Notes: a model not told the origin generated them from the letters alone. A stretch of 50,567 bases of DNA from an uncultured Lachnospiraceae bacterium (GCA_947384285.1 CANDGI010000022.1:1-50567); one strand, 5' to 3'; counted from the first letter of the stretch, positions 27,368-36,638 are shown. Made by a program: numbers and translations.

Positions 27368-27540
27368 TCATGCTCAGCCTGCCCTCTGTCGGGCAGCATG
27401 GCCATCCCTGCTGTGGAAGCCGAAGACTTTCATAGTAAGCACCATCATGCTCAGCCTGCCCTCTGTCGGGCAGCATGGCCAATCTCCTATGGAAGCCCAC
27501 GGCTTTCGGCAGGAGATATTAGCTTTCACAGTAGTTAAGG
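27368..27540. repeat. Dispersed intergenic repeat, copies B and C in tandem (77-base period)
   Basis: A 37-base stretch starting TCATGCTCAGCCTGCC is identical at 27368 and 27445. It contains the stem CTGCCC...GGGCAG. Both continue with TATGGAAG or TGTGGAAG and end in CTTTCA(T/C)AGTA. The window's first 89 bases are a third copy. The gap between the lipoprotein and pncB genes (27334-27677) holds little else beyond the pncB promoter. Confidence 0.85.
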
Positions 27541-27619
27541 ATAGCACACTTTTCCAGAAATGAAAAGGTTTCCTAAGGCAAAACACAAAGAAAACACAAA
27601 TATTATCTGATTACAGCTT

Positions 27620-27647
27620 TTGCTTCCCCTGCCGGATGTGCTATACT
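27620..27647 (+). promoter_or_regulatory. Promoter of nicotinate phosphoribosyltransferase
   Basis: TTGCTT (27620-27625), 16 bases, TATACT (27642-27647); the start codon is 31 bases beyond, behind AAAGGAG. Confidence 0.5.
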
Positions 27648-27677
27648 AAAACAAAAGCTGACGAAAAGGAGTCCACT

Positions 27678-29117
27678 ATGAACCATTTAACGTTATTGAC
27701 CGACCTTTATGAATTGACCATGATGCAAGGCTATTTTAAAACTGGAAATAATGAAACTGTAATATTTGACGCATTTTACCGGACAAATCCCAGCAATGGG
27801 GGATATGCCATCTGTGCCGGCTTAGAGCAGATAATTGAATATATCGACAGGCTGCATTTTTCAGAAGAAGACATTTCTTATCTGAGAGGAATTGGGATTT
27901 TTGAGGAAGACTTCCTGGAATACTTAAGCAGCTTCCGGTTCTCCGGGGACATTTACGCTATCCCGGAAGGAACCGTGGTTTTCCCAAGGGAACCGCTGAT
28001 TAAAGTCATTGCCCCGATTATGGAAGCCCAGCTGGTTGAAACCGCTATCTTAAATATTTTAAACCATCAGAGCCTGATTGCCACAAAGGCTGCCAGGGTC
28101 TGCTATGCCGCTGACGGGGACGGCGTAATGGAATTCGGCCTTCGGCGGGCACAGGGGCCGGACGCAGGCGTTTATGGGGCAAGGGCGGCCATCATCGGGG
28201 GATGCTGCGGAACCTCCAACGTGCTCTGCGGACAGATGTTTGATGTGCCCGTCAAAGGCACCCATGCCCACAGCTGGATTATGAGTTTTTCCGACGAATA
28301 CACCGCTTTCAAAAAATACGCCGAGCTTTATCCATCTGCCTGTATTCTTCTGGTGGATACCTACGACACCCTAAAATCCGGTATCCCCAACGCCATCCGG
28401 GTATTTACCGAAATGAGGGAAGCCGGGATTCCCCTTGCCTTCTACGGCATCCGCATGGACAGCGGCGACCTCGCCTATCTGTCTAAAATGGCCCGGAATA
28501 TGTTGGATGAAGCAGGGTTTCCGGACGCCGTCATCTCCGCTTCCAATGATTTGGACGAGTATCTCATTGAAAATTTAAAAGCGCAGGGAGCGAAAATCAC
28601 CTCCTGGGGCGTTGGCACCAACCTGATTACTTCCAAAGACTGCCCTGCCTTCGGCGGCGTATATAAGCTGGCGGCTATCCAGGATGAAAATGGACAGTTT
28701 ATCCCTAAAATCAAGCTTTCTGAAAATACGGAAAAAGTCACCAACCCTGGCAACAAAACCATTTACCGGATTTATGAGAAGGATTCCCGCAAAATCAAAG
28801 CGGATTTAATCTGCCTTGCAGACGAGACCTTTGATACCACAAAAAAACTCCGGCTGTTCGATTCACTGGAAACCTGGAAACGCACCACCCTGCAGGGCGG
28901 CTCCTATACCATGCGGGAGCTGCTGGTAAAAGTTTTTGAAAAAGGAAACTGCATTTACCATTCCCCCAAAGTAATGGATATCCAAAAATATTGTGAGGAA
29001 GAAAAGAATACGCTCTGGAATGAAACCAAACGTTTCACTAACCCCCACGAAGTGTATGTGGATCTGTCAGATCAGCTGTTTGATATGAAACGGCAGATTC
29101 TAAACAAATTTTCTTAG
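27678..29117 (+). CDS. pncB: Nicotinate phosphoribosyltransferase
   Basis: 479 residues from the ATG behind AAAGGAGTCC; the upstream extension has no ribosome site. It converts nicotinate and PRPP to nicotinate mononucleotide, the entry of the NAD salvage route that ends at nadE, also in this window. Characteristic segments are LLTDLYELTMMQGYF at the N-terminus, EFGLRRAQGPDAG, GTHAHSWIMSF around the conserved His, and GIRMDSGDL. Length agrees with the Gram-positive form. A Uma2 gene follows after 16 bases. Confidence 0.95.
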   Translation: MNHLTLLTDLYELTMMQGYFKTGNNETVIFDAFYRTNPSNGGYAICAGLEQIIEYIDRLHFSEEDISYLRGIGIFEEDFLEYLSSFRFSGDIYAIPEGTVVFPREPLIKVIAPIMEAQLVETAILNILNHQSLIATKAARVCYAADGDGVMEFGLRRAQGPDAGVYGARAAIIGGCCGTSNVLCGQMFDVPVKGTHAHSWIMSFSDEYTAFKKYAELYPSACILLVDTYDTLKSGIPNAIRVFTEMREAGIPLAFYGIRMDSGDLAYLSKMARNMLDEAGFPDAVISASNDLDEYLIENLKAQGAKITSWGVGTNLITSKDCPAFGGVYKLAAIQDENGQFIPKIKLSENTEKVTNPGNKTIYRIYEKDSRKIKADLICLADETFDTTKKLRLFDSLETWKRTTLQGGSYTMRELLVKVFEKGNCIYHSPKVMDIQKYCEEEKNTLWNETKRFTNPHEVYVDLSDQLFDMKRQILNKFS

Positions 29118-29133
29118 ATAAAGGAGGAAAATT

Positions 29134-29682
29134 ATGTCATTGCCATACCCAGAACCAGCCATGTATACCATCAAACATATTTATGAACTGCCGGAAGGGA
29201 AACGGGCAGAGTTGATTGACGGGCAGATTTACGATATGGCTCCGCCCAACCGCATCCACCAGGAAATCGTTTCTGGCCTCCATTACAAAATCCGTGATTT
29301 CATTGATTCCAACAAAGGCTTCTGCCGGGTGTATCCCGCACCCTTTGCCGTGTTTTTGAACCAGGACGACCAGAATTATGTGGAACCGGATATCTCTGTT
29401 GTCTGCAACAGGGACAAGCTGGACGACAAGGGCTGCAACGGCGCCCCGGACTGGGTCATTGAAATCGCCTCCCCTGGGACAAAGCATATCGACTACGGCA
29501 TTAAATTGTTCAAATACCGCACCGCCGGGGTACGGGAATACTGGATTGTCAATCCGCTGACACAGATTGTCAATGTCTATGACTTGGAACATGAGGTAAA
29601 GACAGACCAGTATACCTTCCAGGATGAGATTGCTTCCTGCATTTTTGGGGATTTCATGATTCGGCTGGGGGAGCTTTTATAA
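29134..29682 (+). CDS. Uma2-family (DUF820) PD-(D/E)XK endonuclease-like protein
   Basis: 182 residues. The restriction-endonuclease-like core is visible: Glu in YELPEGKRAELIDGQIYDM, EPDISVV (motif Asp), and DWVIEIASP with the E-x-x-S variation of the (D/E)xK site, followed by KYRTAGVREYWIVNP. The family is multicopy in cyanobacteria and Clostridia with no settled function. It is co-transcribed with pncB (AAAGGAGG between them) and ends before a bidirectional terminator. Confidence 0.88.
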   Translation: MSLPYPEPAMYTIKHIYELPEGKRAELIDGQIYDMAPPNRIHQEIVSGLHYKIRDFIDSNKGFCRVYPAPFAVFLNQDDQNYVEPDISVVCNRDKLDDKGCNGAPDWVIEIASPGTKHIDYGIKLFKYRTAGVREYWIVNPLTQIVNVYDLEHEVKTDQYTFQDEIASCIFGDFMIRLGELL

Positions 29683-29776
29683 TAGAAAATTCTGGGTCTG
29701 ATTGTGAATGAAGGACTGGATAGCGAACATAAGCATTAGCAGGAAATCATATTTTGCCAGCATATCATCCTCTAAA

Positions 29777-29812
29777 AGTTAAAAGCGTCTATAAAAATAG
29801 ACGCCTTTAACT
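29777..29812. terminator. Terminator shared by the Uma2 gene and the amt-glnB gene
   Basis: GTTAAAAGCGTCTAT pairs with ATAGACGCCTTTAAC around AAAA-type loop. A-rich and T-rich flanks serve both converging genes. Confidence 0.8.
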
Positions 29813-29819
29813 GGAAAAC

Positions 29820-31562
29820 CTATTCCACATCCAGCAAGGCCGCCATATCCTCCTCGCCTGTGCGGATTTTCACAACCTTCGCCACATCGTAGACAAAAAT
29901 CTTCCCATCGCCGATATGGCCCGTATATAAAGTCTTCTTTGCCGCCTCAACCACTTTTTCTACCGGGATATTCCCACCGATGATTTCAAGCTTGACCTTC
30001 GGCAGCAAGGTTGCATCCATTTCCACGCCACGGTATTTCTCCCCGGCGCCCCTCTGGATGCCGCAGCCCATAACCTGCGTCACCGTCATGCCGGTAACGC
30101 CCAGATCATTCATGGCCTTTCTCAGCTTATCATACCGGGACAATTTCGCCACAATAGAAACCTTGTACATACCAGTAACTTCCCGGGGCGGTGCCGCTTT
30201 CACCGCTGCATCCCGCTGTGCCTTGGCAGCAGTCTCATAATCAGGCACGCCCAAATCTGTATTTTCATTGATATCCATCGTCATAGTGTTTGAGATATCC
30301 ATAATGCTGAAGCCAGAATATGCAGAAGCAATCCCATGCTCCGTGGCGTCCAATCCGATGATCTCTTCTTCCTCCGTAACCCGAAGCCCAACCGTTGCCT
30401 TTATCAGGAAAAACACGGCGGTAATGGTCACCACGGTCCAGGATGCAACCACCAGAACTCCCAAAAGCTGCAGGCCTAACTGGTGGAAGCCGCCTCCGTA
30501 AAACAGGCCGTCAATCTCATTTCCAGGTGCAGAGGAGGTAGCAAACAAACCAACCGCAATGGTTCCCCAAATGCCGTTGAGGCAATGGACCGCCACGGCT
30601 CCTACCGGGTCATCCACATGCAGCTTATAATCCAAAAGCCATACGCCGAATACAACCAAAAGCCCAGATACCACGCCAATCGCAATGGCTCCAAAAACAT
30701 CGGTTACATCACAGGGAGCCGTAATTCCCACAAGCCCTGCCAGGGATGCATTCAGGCACATGGAGACATCCGGCTTTCCGTATTTTATCCAGGTAAATAC
30801 CATGCATACCACAGTCGCCACAGCCGGCGCAACGGTTGTTGTCAAAAAAATGGAGCCAAGCTGTGGGATGCTGGCTGCGGCCGCGCCGTTAAACCCATAC
30901 CATCCAAACCAGAGAATAAAGCATCCCAAACATCCCAGAGGAAGGTTATGCCCTGGAAATGCATTTACCTTTGTAACCCTGCCATTGTTATCCCTGGAAA
31001 ATTTACCGATGCGAGGTCCTAAAATTTTCGCGCCAATCAATGCAGAGATGCCGCCTACCATATGGATGGCACAGGAACCTGCAAAGTCATGGAAGCCAAG
31101 CTGCGCCAGCCAGCCGCCGCCCCAAATCCAGTGAGCCTCAATGGGGTAAATCAATGCGGAAATCACTCCTGAATAGATACAATAGGATAAAAATTTTGTC
31201 CGCTCAGCCATGGCGCCGGACACAATGGTTGCTGTGGTTGCACAGAATACCAGGTTAAACACGAAATTTGAAAAATCAAAATCCTGGTAAGAAGTGAAAA
31301 TATCAAACCCGGGCTTTCCGATAAATCCCAGCACATCCTCCCCCAGCAGCAGGGAAAACCCAATCAGGATAAACATAACGGTGCCGATACAGAAATCCAT
31401 CAGGTTCTTCATCAAAATATTTCCACTGTTTTTCGCCCTGGTAAAGCCTGCCTCCACCATGGCAAAGCCTGCCTGCATCCAGAATACCAATGCGGCTCCG
31501 ATTAAAAACCAGATGCCGAAGGTATGCTCGTTTACCAAGCTTACAATTGCTTCTTCTGTCAT
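29820..31562 (-). CDS. Ammonium channel fused to a P-II regulatory domain
   Basis: 580 residues from the ATG behind AAGGGAGG; about 56 codons of in-frame leader are rejected. Residues about 1-420 form the Amt channel with some eleven helices (WMQAGFAMVEAGFTRAKNSG; GGISALIGAKILGPR; AVHCLNGIWGTIAVG). After a linker, residues 463-580 are a full P-II domain, ending in ATLLPKVKLEII and IGDGKIFVYDVAKVVKIRTGE. In P-II numbering Tyr46 is kept but Tyr51, the uridylylated residue of enteric P-II, is Met, so control is probably by ATP/ADP and 2-oxoglutarate alone. The P-II part should plug the channel when nitrogen is plentiful. glnN lies just upstream. Confidence 0.94.
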   Translation of the reverse strand: MTEEAIVSLVNEHTFGIWFLIGAALVFWMQAGFAMVEAGFTRAKNSGNILMKNLMDFCIGTVMFILIGFSLLLGEDVLGFIGKPGFDIFTSYQDFDFSNFVFNLVFCATTATIVSGAMAERTKFLSYCIYSGVISALIYPIEAHWIWGGGWLAQLGFHDFAGSCAIHMVGGISALIGAKILGPRIGKFSRDNNGRVTKVNAFPGHNLPLGCLGCFILWFGWYGFNGAAAASIPQLGSIFLTTTVAPAVATVVCMVFTWIKYGKPDVSMCLNASLAGLVGITAPCDVTDVFGAIAIGVVSGLLVVFGVWLLDYKLHVDDPVGAVAVHCLNGIWGTIAVGLFATSSAPGNEIDGLFYGGGFHQLGLQLLGVLVVASWTVVTITAVFFLIKATVGLRVTEEEEIIGLDATEHGIASAYSGFSIMDISNTMTMDINENTDLGVPDYETAAKAQRDAAVKAAPPREVTGMYKVSIVAKLSRYDKLRKAMNDLGVTGMTVTQVMGCGIQRGAGEKYRGVEMDATLLPKVKLEIIGGNIPVEKVVEAAKKTLYTGHIGDGKIFVYDVAKVVKIRTGEEDMAALLDVE

Positions 31563-31594
31563 AATAATTCCTCCCTTAATTAAACTGAATATAT

Positions 31595-31649
31595 AAAAAA
31601 CGATACTTTTTCTGTCATCCACAGCGTTGTGGCTCCATAAAAGTACCGT
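31595..31649 (-). promoter_or_regulatory. Leader terminator (attenuator) of amt-glnB
   Basis: On the leftward RNA, arms at 31639-31649 and 31600-31610 pair (11 bases, one G-U) and are followed by a U-run (31595-31600) about 30 bases before the start codon. Inside the loop sits a second stem CCAC/GTGG (31619-31632) closing the six-base loop AACGCT. A terminator here means readthrough must be controlled; the hexaloop with A first and G fourth recalls ANTAR-protein target RNAs. Confidence 0.55.
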
Positions 31650-31722
31650 TTTCTTTCTTTTTATTTTATTCATAAGCCATGCTTTTCCATCCACGGCTTC
31701 GCAGCTTAAAAAGTACCTCTTC
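31611..31722 (-). repeat. Diverged duplication in the amt leader (about 72-base period)
   Basis: CATCCACAGCGTTGTGGCT...AAAGTACC (from 31616) and CATCCACGGCTTCGCAGCT...AAAGTACC (from 31689) are similar in order and spacing. The copy nearer the gene forms the leader terminator; the other has lost most of the pairing. Confidence 0.65.
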
Positions 31723-31889
31723 CCTCTCATTTTGTGTTCATAAATTATTCATTTTAGATTCAAAAAAGTTTCATTTCAACAACACGGAAACTTCATTTCT
31801 TCCGCATATAATAGAACCATAACAAAAGAAAATCTCAGGTAATTAAATTTACATTCAATTACTTTTTCGAATAAACTTTTTCATAATAA

Positions 31890-31917
31890 ATGCCAGGCAG
31901 CGGACGCTGCCTGGCAT
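31890..31917. terminator. Terminator of glnN
   Basis: ATGCCAGGCAGCG (31890-31902) and CGCTGCCTGGCAT (31905-31917) are perfect complements. On the leftward strand A/T-rich sequence follows. The rest of 31723-31889 is A/T-rich with no gene seen. Confidence 0.8.
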
Positions 31918-31947
31918 CCTCCCTTTTATTGGCAGCAATCTCCCATC

Positions 31948-34062
31948 CTACACCTCAAAAATCAAATCTCCATAAGAGGGCATGGGCCACATCTCTTTAT
32001 CCACAATCATTTCCAGTTTGTCTACCGGCGTGCGCAAAGCTTCCATGGCCGCCTTCACCTCATCACGGTAGCAGACTGCCTGCTGCCTGCCTTCTTCCAT
32101 GGCATAGGCCTTCTCTGCAATCTCCGCAAGATTCTTCAATGCCGTCTTTGCCTCCGCCAGCAATAGGGACACATCCTTTAACAGCTCCGTCTGGACGCTG
32201 ACATCTGCATCACATGCCGCTTTCACGGAATTGATGGAGTTTGCAAGAGCTGTGGTATACTTAATCACAGCCGGGATAATCTGTTTCCCCGCCATATCAA
32301 TCATGGCGCGCGCCTCAATGTTCAGCGCCTTTGCATAGCTCTCATAGAGAATCTCGCTTCTTGATTTCAATTCCGCCTCGGTAAATACATTGAATTTCTC
32401 AAACAACGCAATCGCCTTGTCTGTAACCAGGGCTGGAACTGCATCCACCATATTGGTGATATTGGGAAGCCCTCTGCGCCCGGCTTCCTCCACCCATTCT
32501 GGAGAATAGCCATTTCCATTGAACACAATGTCCTGATGAACCGTTGCCTGCTCTTTGATTAAATTGTGCACTGCCATTTCAAAATCGTCTGCTTTTTCTA
32601 AAATATCGCAGGCATCGGAAAATGCTTCTGCCACTATGGTATTGAGCACAACGTTTGGCGCCGCAATGGAATCGTTGGAGCCCACCATACGGAACTCAAA
32701 TTTATTTCCGGTAAAAGCAAAGGGGGACGTGCGGTTTCTGTCCGTTGCATCCTTCATGAAATCCGGCAGTGTCTTTACACCGGTCTGAAGCACTTCGCCC
32801 TTCAGGCTCCTGGTTGCCTCTCCCGTGCTGATTAACTGGGTCAGCACATCCTGCAGCTGCTCGCCCAGGAAGATAGAAATGATAGCCGGCGGCGCCTCAT
32901 TGGCTCCCAGCCTGTGGTCATTTCCGGCATCCGCAGCCGACTCCCGAAGCAAATCCGCATGCTTATGGACAGCTTTCAGAATACAAGTCAATACCAGCAG
33001 GAACTGGATATTGTCATGAGGTGTTTTCCCCGGATCTAACAGGTTAATGCCGTCATCTGTGGTGATGGACCAGTTGTTATGCTTTCCAGAACCATTCACC
33101 CCTGCAAATGGCTTTTCGTGGAGCAGGCAGGTCATTCCATGGCGTCCGGCAACTTTTTTCAAGGTTTCCATTACCAGCTGGTTATTGTCCACCGCCACAT
33201 TGGCTTCCGCATAAATGGGCGCCAATTCATGCTGTGCCGGAGCAACCTCGTTATGCTGGGTTTTCGCAGAAACCCCTAATTTCCACAATTCTTTGTTGAC
33301 GTCGCGCATGTAAGCCGCAATGCGTTCCCGGATTGCCCCAAAGTAATGGTCATCCATTTCCTGGCCTTTGGGAGGCATAGCGCCAAACAGCGTGCGTCCA
33401 GTAAAAATCAAATCTTTCCGTTTCAGGTATTTCTCACGGTCTACCAAAAAATACTCCTGCTCCGGCCCAACCGATGGAGTTACCTTCTTGGAGGTGGTAT
33501 TTCCAAATAATTTCAGCAGCCGCAGGGACTGGGTATTGATGGCCTCCATAGAACGGAGCAGCGGAGTCTTCTGGTCAAGGGCCTCCCCGGTATAAGAACA
33601 GAATGCGGTAGGAATACAAAGAGTAGCTCCCGCTGCGTCCTGCCTTACAAATGCCGGTGAAGTGCAGTCCCAGGCCGTGTAGCCTCTGGCCTCAAAAGTA
33701 GCCCGAAGCCCTCCAGAGGGAAAAGAAGATGCATCCGGCTCGCCCTTAATCAGCTCTTTCCCGGAAAAGCTCATCAGCACTTTTCCATTTGCCATGGGAG
33801 CCGTGATAAAGGAATCATGCTTCTCCGCCGTTACCCCGGTCAATGGCTGGAACCAATGGGTATAGTGGGTGGCGCCTTTCTCAATGGCCCACTCCTTCAT
33901 CTCATGGGCAACCACATCCGCCGTCTCCAAATCCAATTCCCGGCCCTGGCTGATTACATCCTTTAACCTTTTGTAAACCTTCTTGGGAAGCCGCTCCTGC
34001 ATGACTGCATCGTTGAATACGTTTTCCCCAAAGATTTCTGCTACATTATAATATTCGCTCAT
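31948..34062 (-). CDS. glnN: Glutamine synthetase type III
   Basis: 704 residues from the ATG behind GTAGGGA; the longer frame includes the leader terminator and is rejected. It makes glutamine from glutamate, ammonia and ATP. GSIII is about 250 residues longer than GSI and forms a double-ring dodecamer. The GSIII-specific N-terminus ([20 protein letters not shown]) is present, with [28 protein letters not shown] (metal Glu and His), [12 protein letters not shown] and NRTSPFAF. With the ammonium channel downstream it makes up a nitrogen-scavenging unit. A strong leader terminator precedes it. Confidence 0.96.
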   Translation of the reverse strand: MSEYYNVAEIFGENVFNDAVMQERLPKKVYKRLKDVISQGRELDLETADVVAHEMKEWAIEKGATHYTHWFQPLTGVTAEKHDSFITAPMANGKVLMSFSGKELIKGEPDASSFPSGGLRATFEARGYTAWDCTSPAFVRQDAAGATLCIPTAFCSYTGEALDQKTPLLRSMEAINTQSLRLLKLFGNTTSKKVTPSVGPEQEYFLVDREKYLKRKDLIFTGRTLFGAMPPKGQEMDDHYFGAIRERIAAYMRDVNKELWKLGVSAKTQHNEVAPAQHELAPIYAEANVAVDNNQLVMETLKKVAGRHGMTCLLHEKPFAGVNGSGKHNNWSITTDDGINLLDPGKTPHDNIQFLLVLTCILKAVHKHADLLRESAADAGNDHRLGANEAPPAIISIFLGEQLQDVLTQLISTGEATRSLKGEVLQTGVKTLPDFMKDATDRNRTSPFAFTGNKFEFRMVGSNDSIAAPNVVLNTIVAEAFSDACDILEKADDFEMAVHNLIKEQATVHQDIVFNGNGYSPEWVEEAGRRGLPNITNMVDAVPALVTDKAIALFEKFNVFTEAELKSRSEILYESYAKALNIEARAMIDMAGKQIIPAVIKYTTALANSINSVKAACDADVSVQTELLKDVSLLLAEAKTALKNLAEIAEKAYAMEEGRQQAVCYRDEVKAAMEALRTPVDKLEMIVDKEMWPMPSYGDLIFEV

Positions 34063-34081
34063 ATTCCCTACATCCTTTCCG

Positions 34082-34117
34082 AAAAAAAGGGCATTCCAAG
34101 TCTCTTGGAACACCCTT
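34082..34117 (-). promoter_or_regulatory. Leader terminator (attenuator) of glnN
   Basis: Leftward RNA: AAGGGTGTTCCAAG (34104-34117) pairs with CTTGGAATGCCCTT (34087-34100) around AGA, followed by a seven-U run ending about 20 bases before the start. Transcription should stop here unless an antiterminator acts. Confidence 0.8.
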
Positions 34118-34146
34118 GTTCTATCGTTTGTTTTCTGTCTGGTAAT

Positions 34147-34175
34147 AAGATACTCCACTTTTTCGGAAAAAGCAA
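34147..34175 (-). promoter_or_regulatory. glnN promoter
   Basis: On the minus strand TTGCTT (34170-34175) and TATCTT (34147-34152) are 17 bases apart. The transcript would begin near 34140, leaving a short leader that is mostly the terminator hairpin. Upstream, 34235-34254 is a perfect 20-base A/T palindrome. Confidence 0.5.
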
Positions 34176-34258
34176 TAGAAATTTTAGAAAAATTTTATTT
34201 TTTGCTATTTCGGATAAATTTATTCGTTTTCTTTCTATTTTTTATAAAAAATAGACAA

Positions 34259-34306
34259 CAGCCTGCCATCCTCAAAGACTGTGGAATATTTGAGGATGGC
34301 AGGCTG
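34259..34306 (-). terminator. Terminator of fba
   Basis: Arms 34259-34276 and 34289-34306 are perfect complements over 18 bases with a 12-base loop, followed leftward by a T-rich run. It lies 23 bases after the fba stop. Confidence 0.9.
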
Positions 34307-34329
34307 CGCCCTATGTTATCTCTCTGCTT

Positions 34330-35196
34330 CTATTCTGCTTTTCCAACGGATCCGAATAATTCCATCTTCTCTTTTACCGTTGCCTTAATTGCTTCTGCGC
34401 CAGGAGCCAGCAGTTTTCTCGGGTCAAATCCTTTGCCCTGCTGATCCTTGCCTTCTTCGATGTACTTTCTGGTAGCTGCTGCAAAAGATAACTGGCACTC
34501 TGTATTTACATTAATCTTAGCTACTCCAAGGGAGATCGCTTTTTTAATCATATCTTCTGGAATGCCGGTGCCGCCGTGAAGTACCAAAGGCATATCGCCT
34601 GTTTTCTGCTGAACTGCATCCAAAGTCTCAAAGCTTAAGCCTGCCCAGTTTTCTGGATATTTTCCATGGATATTGCCGATGCCCGCTGCTAACATATCAA
34701 CGCCCAGGTCTGCAATTGCCTTACACTCATTAGGATCTGCACATTCGCCAGCACCGATAACGCCGTCTTCCTCTCCGCCGATGGAGCCTACCTCTGCTTC
34801 GATGGACATTCCCTTGTCATGGGCAATCTTAACCAGCTCTTTTGTCTTTTCTACGTTCTCATCAATGGGATAATGGGAACCGTCAAACATAATAGAAGAA
34901 AATCCTGCTTCTACGCATTTTAAGCATCCTTCATAGCTGCCATGATCCAGATGGATGGCTACTGGAACCGTAATATTCAGCTCTTCTAACATGCCATTTA
35001 CCATTCCTACCACGGTCTTATAACCTGCCATGTATTTTCCAGCGCCTTCTGATACGCCCAGGATAACCGGAGATTTTAATTCCTGTGCAGTAAGTAAAAT
35101 GGACTTGGTCCACTCCAGATTGTTAATGTTGAACTGACCCACAGCATAGTGTCCTGCTTTTGCTTTTTGTAACATTTCTTTTGCAGATACTAACAT
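34330..35196 (-). CDS. fba: Class II fructose-1,6-bisphosphate aldolase
   Basis: 288 residues from the ATG behind GGAGG; 13 upstream codons are rejected. It cleaves fructose bisphosphate to DHAP and glyceraldehyde 3-phosphate in glycolysis. The zinc/catalytic segment IHLDHGSYE gives His82, Asp84 (catalytic acid/base) and His85. Further metal contacts lie in EVGSIGGEED and IGNIHGKYP, and the phosphate loop in LHGGTGIPED. Just upstream of the ribosome site, CCCCAT (35217-35222) and ATGGGG (35227-35232) form a small leader hairpin. Monocistronic, ending in a strong terminator. Confidence 0.96.
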   Translation of the reverse strand: MLVSAKEMLQKAKAGHYAVGQFNINNLEWTKSILLTAQELKSPVILGVSEGAGKYMAGYKTVVGMVNGMLEELNITVPVAIHLDHGSYEGCLKCVEAGFSSIMFDGSHYPIDENVEKTKELVKIAHDKGMSIEAEVGSIGGEEDGVIGAGECADPNECKAIADLGVDMLAAGIGNIHGKYPENWAGLSFETLDAVQQKTGDMPLVLHGGTGIPEDMIKKAISLGVAKINVNTECQLSFAAATRKYIEEGKDQQGKGFDPRKLLAPGAEAIKATVKEKMELFGSVGKAE

Positions 35197-35293
35197 TTCT
35201 CTTCCTCCATTTCTGTCCCCATCTTTATGGGGCACGTTCCTATTTTCAACAAGTTATATTTTACCTCATTTTGCTTCAAAAGAAAAGAACTTA

Positions 35294-36199
35294 TCACAAC
35301 AAATCTGATTTTTTTACCATAATCTGGACAGCCTGCTTCTCATTTTGAATTTCCACCACATCATGAGCCCCTCCATACTCCCCATCCAGGGTCCAGGAAA
35401 TCTCTTCTAGGGATTTGATGGAAAGATGGTCTGTCTTAAAAGTATAAATGGAATCGGTATTGTCAATGAGGTTTGTAAGGCTTGCGATAATCTCATTGAT
35501 TTCTATGGGGTTTTTAGGCATACGGATTAAGGTAACCTCAAACAGCCCGTCATCCAATTCCACATTCTTTCCGGTAATATTTTTGAATCCGCCTGCGGAG
35601 GTGGAATTGGTCACCATGCCGTAAATAAATTCATCCTCAATGGTCTGCCCATCCCAGGTAACCTGCAAATGATAGGACTGTACTGCCGGAAGCCGTTTTA
35701 CCCCTTCTAAAATATAGGCGATATGCCCGATCCGGTTCTTAAGCTCCTGGCTGGTTGCATAGGACACATCGGTAAAAAGCCCAAAGGCTGCAATATAAAC
35801 AAAATAATCCCCGTTAAACTTTCCAATATCACAGGAAAAAGGCGTTCCCCCCACTGCAGATCTGGCCGCTTCTTCCATGTTTTTCGAAATATCCAAAGAA
35901 TTGGCGAAATCATTGGTGCTGCCTGCCGGGATATAGCCGATGGGAACTTTTTTCTCTCGCTTCATCATCCCGGACACGGTTTCATTCAACATGCCGTCGC
36001 CGCCGCTGCAGACCACCAGCTCATACTCCCCGGCGCGTTTTTCCACCATCTCCATGGCATCCAAAGATTTCTGGGTTGGATAAATCGTAACCTCAAATCC
36101 GCTTTTCACAAACTGGTCTACAATTTCCAGCAGCTTATTCTTAATCTGCCCCTTTCCGGAAAAGGGGTTCAAGACGAATAAAAGTTTTTTCCTTTCCAT
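35294..36199 (-). CDS. Diacylglycerol-kinase-family lipid kinase
   Basis: 301 residues. The N-terminal kinase domain has LFVLNPFSGKG, the nucleotide-binding VVCSGGDGMLNETVSG and PIGYIPAGSTNDFANSL; the C-terminal beta domain ends in WTLDGEYGG. These soluble, membrane-surface kinases phosphorylate diacylglycerol or undecaprenol to recycle lipids from envelope synthesis. The sequence does not separate DgkB from YegS/BmrU types. It follows the Crh-like gene after 20 bases and appears to be the last gene of the long leftward operon. Confidence 0.9.
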   Translation of the reverse strand: MERKKLLFVLNPFSGKGQIKNKLLEIVDQFVKSGFEVTIYPTQKSLDAMEMVEKRAGEYELVVCSGGDGMLNETVSGMMKREKKVPIGYIPAGSTNDFANSLDISKNMEEAARSAVGGTPFSCDIGKFNGDYFVYIAAFGLFTDVSYATSQELKNRIGHIAYILEGVKRLPAVQSYHLQVTWDGQTIEDEFIYGMVTNSTSAGGFKNITGKNVELDDGLFEVTLIRMPKNPIEINEIIASLTNLIDNTDSIYTFKTDHLSIKSLEEISWTLDGEYGGAHDVVEIQNEKQAVQIMVKKSDLL

Positions 36200-36219
36200 G
36201 GCTTCCCTCTCAATCTGCT

Positions 36220-36471
36220 TTAATCCTTCAAAAACTGCCGGATCGATTCCATTGCATTTGCTTCCCGTTCCCCATCTGCGGTTACTGTAACTTCCTCCCC
36301 TTCCAAAAGCCCAAAACTCATCATGCCCATCATGCTCTTAGCATTCACCCGTATTCCTTCTTTTTCCAAATAAATACTGCATGAATAGTAATCTGCCACC
36401 TGCACCAGCTCTGCCAGTATACGTACATCTGTCCCATTTTTAATTTTTACCTTTATGGTTTCCCGCAGCAT
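36220..36471 (-). CDS. Crh-like HPr protein (Asp15, Ser46)
   Basis: 83 residues from the ATG behind AAAGGAGG; the upstream extension runs through a duplicated whiA end and is rejected. The fold and length match HPr. In HPr numbering the phosphorylatable His15 is Asp15 (NGTDVRILAELVQ), Arg17 is kept and the regulatory Ser46 is present in VNAKSMMGMMSFGL. It therefore cannot carry phosphate for PTS sugar uptake but can still be phosphorylated on Ser46 by HPr kinase. This matches Bacillus Crh, which has Gln15 and also lies after whiA. It probably serves as a corepressor with CcpA or another partner. hprK is in the same operon. Confidence 0.88.
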   Translation of the reverse strand: MLRETIKVKIKNGTDVRILAELVQVADYYSCSIYLEKEGIRVNAKSMMGMMSFGLLEGEEVTVTADGEREANAMESIRQFLKD

Positions 36472-36491
36472 AATACCTGCCTCCTTTCTAT

Positions 36492-36638
36492 AAGGTATTA
36501 CAAGAAATGCTTCGCATTTGCCTTCCTTAAGGTATCGCCCCCTCACATTTGGCTCAGCGGCATGCCGGGGAAGGCATTACAAGAAATGCTTCGCATTTAC
36601 CTTCCTTAAGGTATCGCCCCCACGTTCTGCCTCAGCTC
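36492..36638 (-). repeat. Duplicated whiA 3' end (79-base period)
   Basis: About 51 bases from 36492 recur from 36571 with two differences, then the copies drift apart. The right copy holds the whiA stop and last codons. Each unit contains the small perfect hairpin AAATGC-TTC-GCATTT. Confidence 0.93.

Noticed and set aside
24506-29117. tRNA or rRNA genes near asnS
   Set aside because: No cloverleaf with a GGTTCGAATCC-like T arm was found here or elsewhere in the window.
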